64,000 nt of DNA from positions 159,069 to 223,068 of the forward strand of contig JACKLP010000005.1 in assembly GCA_024235875.1 (NCBI GenBank), written 5' to 3'. Numbering within the stretch: position 1 is the stretch's first letter; the number at the start of each line of letters is the position of its first letter. A program made the position numbers and the translations under genes. Below are positions 43,401 through 49,400 of the stretch, one piece after another. Under the pieces are notes generated by a model. It was not told the DNA's origin, searched no databases, and saw only the letters and a program-made list of their open reading frames with translations. Origin of the DNA: Burkholderiaceae bacterium. Its GTDB lineage: Bacteria; Pseudomonadota; Gammaproteobacteria; Burkholderiales; Burkholderiaceae_E.

Positions 43401-46400
43401 ACCGAACCGGACTTCCTTGGCAATGGCGGCCGCCCGGTCGTCGTTCTCGATGGCAACGACCTCGTCAGCAACGGCCTGACCCTGGGCGGCACTTCCAGCG
43501 GTAGCACGGTGCGCGGCCTGGTCATCCGGGACTTCGATGGCGAAGGCATCGAGGTCGCTCTGGGTTCGGACGGAAATCTGATCGCTGGAAACTACATCGG
43601 CGCGCTCGACCACACGGGTGCCTCGGCCGGCGCCGCCGAGGCCAACACCCTGCAAGGCATCTATGCCGTCGGCGCCAGCACGATCATCGGCGGGACCACC
43701 GCCGCCGATCGCAATGTCATCTCCGGCAACCTGAACGAAGGCATCCTCCTTGAAGGCAGCGCCGACCTCACCACGGTCACCGGCAACTACATCGGCGTGG
43801 ACGCCACCGGCACCGTGGGCCTGGGCAACTGGGCCGGCATCGCGATGCGCAATTCGTCTGACAACAACACGATCGGTGGTGCGGCGGCTGGCGCCGCCAA
43901 TTTGATCTCGGGCAATGTCGACTATGGAATCAATGTCCACGCCGGCCACGGCAACGTCATCCAGGGCAACCTGGTCGGTACCGATCTCACCGGGACGGCC
44001 GCGATCGCGAATGGCGCCGGTGGGATCTATCTGCTCAGTGCATCTTCGAGCAACCTTGTTGGTGGGACGGCGGCGGGTGAAGGCAATCTCATCGCATACA
44101 ACAACGGGGCGGGCATCTCGCTGGCGGCGACGTCCGCGGCCGGCAATGCATTCCTGGGCAATTCGATCCACGACAACGCGCAACTCGGCATCGACCTCAA
44201 TGCCGACGGCGTCACCGCCAACGATCTCGACGATCTGGACGCCGGGCCCAACGACTTGCTGAACTTCCCGGTCCTGGCCAATGCCTATAGCGGAGCCACG
44301 ACCTACGTCAGCGGCAGCTACCAAGGACTCGCCTCGACGAGCCTTCGGCTGGAGTTCTTCGCCTCGAGCGCCGCGGACCCCGGCGGCCACGGCGAGGCCG
44401 AGCGCTACCTGGGCAGCACCGATATCGTCACCGACGCGTTGGGCATTGCCAGTTTCACGTTCGTTCCGCTGGCCGCGGCCACCGTCAACGGCGAGTTCAT
44501 CACCGCCACCGCGACCATTGACCTGGGCGGGGGAAACTTCGGCGCATCCTCCGAGTTCGCCGCCAATGTCGTGGCCGCCGATCCGGCACCCTTGGTCGAT
44601 CTGGATGCCAACGATTCCTCCGGCGCCGGTAGCGGCAATTTCGCGGCAACATTCACCGAGAACGGTGGCCCGGTATCAGTCGCGGACCTCGACGCCGCCA
44701 TCGCAGACGCCGACTCGGTAAATCTCGCGTCGCTCACCGTCACGATCACCAACCTGCTCGATGGCGCCAACGAAGTGCTCGCTGCCAACACAGGCGGTAC
44801 CTCGATCACGGCGTCCTACGTGCCTGCCACCGGCGTACTCACGCTCTCTGGCAACGACACGCTGGCCAACTATCAACAGGTGCTGCGGTCCGTCACCTAC
44901 GACAACATTTCCGAGTCTCCGAACACGACCGCGCGCTCGATCAGCTTCGTGGCCAATGACGGAACGTACGACGGTTCGCCGGTGACCGCGAGTGTGTCGA
45001 TCATCGCAGTCAACGACGCGCCGCAACTCGACGCAAGCGGGTCGATGACGCTGATCAACGTACTCGTCGACGCGACCGATCCGCCCGGAGACACTGTCTT
45101 ATCGATCCTGTTGAGCGCGGGCGGCGACCGCATCACCGACGTCGACGACGGCGCCGTCGAAGGCCTCGCCGTCGTCGGCGTCGACGACAGCAACGGCCAA
45201 TGGCAGTACTCGGTGACCGGCGGTGCAAGCTGGAACGCGTTCGGTCCGGTATCTGTTGCGTCCGCGGTGCTACTGGATGACACCGCGCTGATTCGCTACG
45301 TACCGAATCCAGCCTTCGTCGGCAACGCGGGCAATCTGGTCTTCCGTGCCTGGGACCGTACCGCGGGGGCGATTGGACAGACCGGCATCGACACGACCAG
45401 CAATGGCGGGACCACCGCCTTCGGCACGACAACGGAGCTCGCCACGCTCGAGGTGGTGAGCTCCGGTCTCATCGCGGTCGATGACAGCGCGACGACCACG
45501 GTCGACACGCCGGTGATCATCGACGTCGTTGCAAACGACTTCGATGCCCAGGGCGATCCCATTCAGGTTCTCGACTTCACGACCCCGACCCATGGCGGGC
45601 TGACCGACAACCTCGACGGCACGCTGGCCTACACGCCCAACGTCAGCTATACGGGTGCCGACGGGTTCGACTATGTCATTGCCGATTCGCCCTCGTTGCC
45701 CAGCCACTACTGGCGTAACGACGGCGACGCGACCGACCTGATCGGCGGCGCCGATGGCACGCTGACGGGCACGACAACGGTTGGCGGGCGATACGGAAGC
45801 GCACTCGCGTTCGACGAGGTGAGCGATCACATCGTCTTGCCGGACGTCGCATATGCGAGCGAGTTCTCCATCTCGATCTCGTTCAAGGTCGATGACCTCA
45901 GCGGGAATTCGTTTCAATACCTCTACAGCCACGGTGTCTTCGATTCGCCCAACAGCATCAACATTTTCCTCGGCGAAGCCGGCGGCCCGGGAACCAATCT
46001 CTACACACGCGTGCTGGATGGCAACGATGCGGCCCCCGGGATCACGGGCTTCGACGTCAGCTCGATCGTGGGCGACGGCCAGTGGCACACCTATGCACTG
46101 ACCGCCAATGCGACAGACGGGCTGCGTGTCTATCTCGATGGACAGCTTCGGCTTTCGGACCCGAGCCGCGCGACCGACGCGCTCGATCCGTCCGGCGGGG
46201 CCTACATCGGCGCTCGCCAGGATCTTGAAGCAACGCGCTTCTTCGGCGGCTCGATAGACACGGTGGCCATTCACGCGTACGCGCTGGACGCGACCCAGGT
46301 TGCCGAATGGCACCAACCGGATTCCACTGTCGCCAGCGTGAGCATCGACGTGCAGGCGAACGCCGATCCCGTCATTACCTCCGACGGGAGTGGCGCCACG

Positions 46401-49400
46401 GCCGGCGTGAACGTGGCCGAGAACACCAGCGCGGTGACCACCGTCACCGCCACCGATAGCAATCTGCCCGCGCAGACGCTGAACTACATTGTTCTTGGCG
46501 GCGCCGATGCCGGCTTCTTCACCATCGACAATGTCACCGGTGCGCTGAGCTTCCTCGCCGCCCCCGACTACGAGACCCCGCTGGACGCCGGTAGCGACAA
46601 CGTCTACGACGTGACCGTCCAGGTCGACGACGGTGCCGGTGGGACCGACACGCAGGCGATCGCGGTCACCGTCACCAACGCCAACGAGCCGCCGGTGATC
46701 ACATCCGACGGCGGCGGCGCCACGGCGGGCGTCAACGTCGCCGAGAACACGACCGTCGTCACTACGGTCACGAGCACCGACGTCGATGGTGGTGCACCGG
46801 GCTATACGATCGCCGGTGGAGCCGACGCCGCGCTGTTCACGATCGACAATGTGTCGGGCGTGCTGAGCTTCCTGGCTGCGGCCGACTACGAGACCCCGCT
46901 CGATGCCGGCACGGATAATGTCTACGACCTCACCGTCCAGGTCGACGACGGGCTCGGGGGCACCGACACCCAGGCGATCAGCATCACGGTCACCCCGGTC
47001 AACGACAACGACCCGGTCATCACGTCCGACGGTGGCGGCGCCACGGCCGCGGTCAACGTCGCCGAGAACACCACCGCCGTGACCACCGTCACCGCCACTG
47101 ACGCCGACCTGCCCGCGCAGACGATGAACTACAGCATCGTCGGTGGGACCGATGCCGCTCTGTTCACCATCGACGGCGTCACCGGCGCGCTGAGCTTCCT
47201 CGCCGCCCCGGACTACGAAGCGCCGTTGGATGCTGGCATCGACAACGTCTACGACGTCACGGTCCAGGCCGACGATGGCGCCGGCCGCACCGACACCCAG
47301 GCCATCGCCGTCACGGTCACCCCGGTCAACGACAATTCGCCCGTCATCACCTCCGACGGCGGCGCTGCCTCGGCCGCGCTCGATGTCGCCGAGAACGCCA
47401 CGGCCGTGACCAACGTCACCGCCACCGACGCCGACCTGCCCGCCCAGGCGATGAACTACAGCATCGTCGGCGGTGCGGACGCGGCCTTCTTCACCATCGA
47501 TGGTGTGTCGGGCGCGCTCAGCTTCCTGACTGCGCCTGACTACGAGACCCCGCTCGATGCCGGCTCGGACAACGTCTACGACGTCATCGTCCAGGTCGAC
47601 GACGGCGCTGGCCTGATCGACACCCAGGCCATTGCGGTGACGGTGACCAACCTCAACGAGGCGCCGGTCATCACCTCCGACGGCGGTGGCTCCACGGCCA
47701 CGGTGAATGTGGCCGAGAACGCCAACGCCGTGACCCTCGTCACCAGCACCGACGTCGATGGCGGCGTACCGAACTACAGCATCGCGGGCGGCACCGACGC
47801 CGCCCGGTTCACGATCGACAATCTGTCGGGTGCGCTGCGCTTCCTGGCCGCCCCCGACTATGAGTCCCCGCTCGACGCCGGCACCGACAACGTCTACGAC
47901 GTCACGGTCCAGGTCGACGACGGGCTCGGCGGCATCGACACCCAGGCCATCAGCGTGACGGTGACTCCGGTCAACGACAACGACCCCGTCATCACCTCTG
48001 ACGGCGGCGGCGCGAGTGCATCGGTCAACGTCGCCGAGAACATCACCGCGGTGACCACCGTCGCCGCCACCGATGCCGACCTGCCCCCCCAGACGATGAA
48101 CTACAGCATCGTCGGGGGAGCGGATGCTGCGCTGTTCACCATCGACGGTGTGTCGGGAGCGCTCAGCTTCCTGGCCGCGCCGGACTACGAAGCCCCGGCC
48201 GATACCGGTGCCGACAACGTCTACGACGTCACCGTCCAGGCCGACGATGGTGCCGGTCGCACCGACACCCAGGCCATCGCCGTCTCGGTCACCCCGGTCA
48301 ACGACAACGCCCCGGTCATCACCTCCAACGGCGGGGGTGCCACGGCCTCGGTCAACGTCGCCGAGAACGCCACGGCCGTGACCACCGTCACCGCCACCGA
48401 CGCTGACCTGCCCGCCCAGGCGATGAGCTACGCCATCGTCGGCGGTACGGACGCCGCCTTGTTCACCCTCGACAGTGTCTCCGGTGCCCTGCGCTTTACC
48501 ACCGCCCCCGACTACGAAGCCCCGGCCGATGCCAACACCGACAACGTCTACGACCTCGTCGTCCAAGCCAGCGACGGCAACGGCGGCACCGACACCCAGG
48601 CCATCAGCGTCGCCGTCACCCCGATCGACGACACCCCGCCCATCATCACCTCCGATGGCGGCGGTGCCAGCGCCAGCCTCGCCGTGGCCGAGAACACCAC
48701 CGCCGTCACCGTGGTCGTCGCGATCGATGGCGACACCCCGGCCAGCCCGGTGAGCGTCTCGATCGAGCCCGGCGCCGACGCCGTCCGCTTCAGCCTCGAC
48801 CCGGTCAGTGGCACGCTGCGCTTCCTGGCTGCGCCGGACTTCGAATCACCGACCGACGCCAACGCCGATGGCGTCTACGTGCTCACCGTGCGCGCGCTCG
48901 ATGCCAGCGGCGACTCGGTCACCCAGACGCTGCAGATCACCGTCACCGACGTCAACGAAGCGCCCACCGACCTGGTGCTGTTGCGCGCCAACGCGATCAC
49001 CGCCCCCACCGCCCCCTACGGCACCATCCGCGTCACCGACCCCGACTCGGGCGAGACCTTCGCCTTCGTGCTCGATGACGACGCCCTGGGCCGGTTCGTG
49101 CTCGACCCGGCCAGCGGCACCCTCGCCGCCAGCCCCGCCGCCGCCACCGTGCTCACCACCGGCGTCACCTACCGCATCGTCGTCACCGCCACCGACTCCG
49201 CCGGCCATCCGATCACCCGCGCGATCCGCTTCGAGATCCCGCCGATCACCGACACCACCACGCCGCCCGGAACCACCACCATCGGGTCCACGACCGATCC
49301 GTCCGGCACCCACCCGAACGCCACCCCGTTCATCGTCGATGCGCCCGACCCGGGGACGAAGGAATCGGCGCGAGAGACTTCAGTCCCGGCGCCCGGCTCG

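Noticed and set aside
46371..48962. CRISPR-like or non-coding satellite repeat
   Set aside because: The repeats are over 320 bp, in frame and encode cadherin-like domains. No short palindromic repeats with unique spacers occur anywhere in the window.
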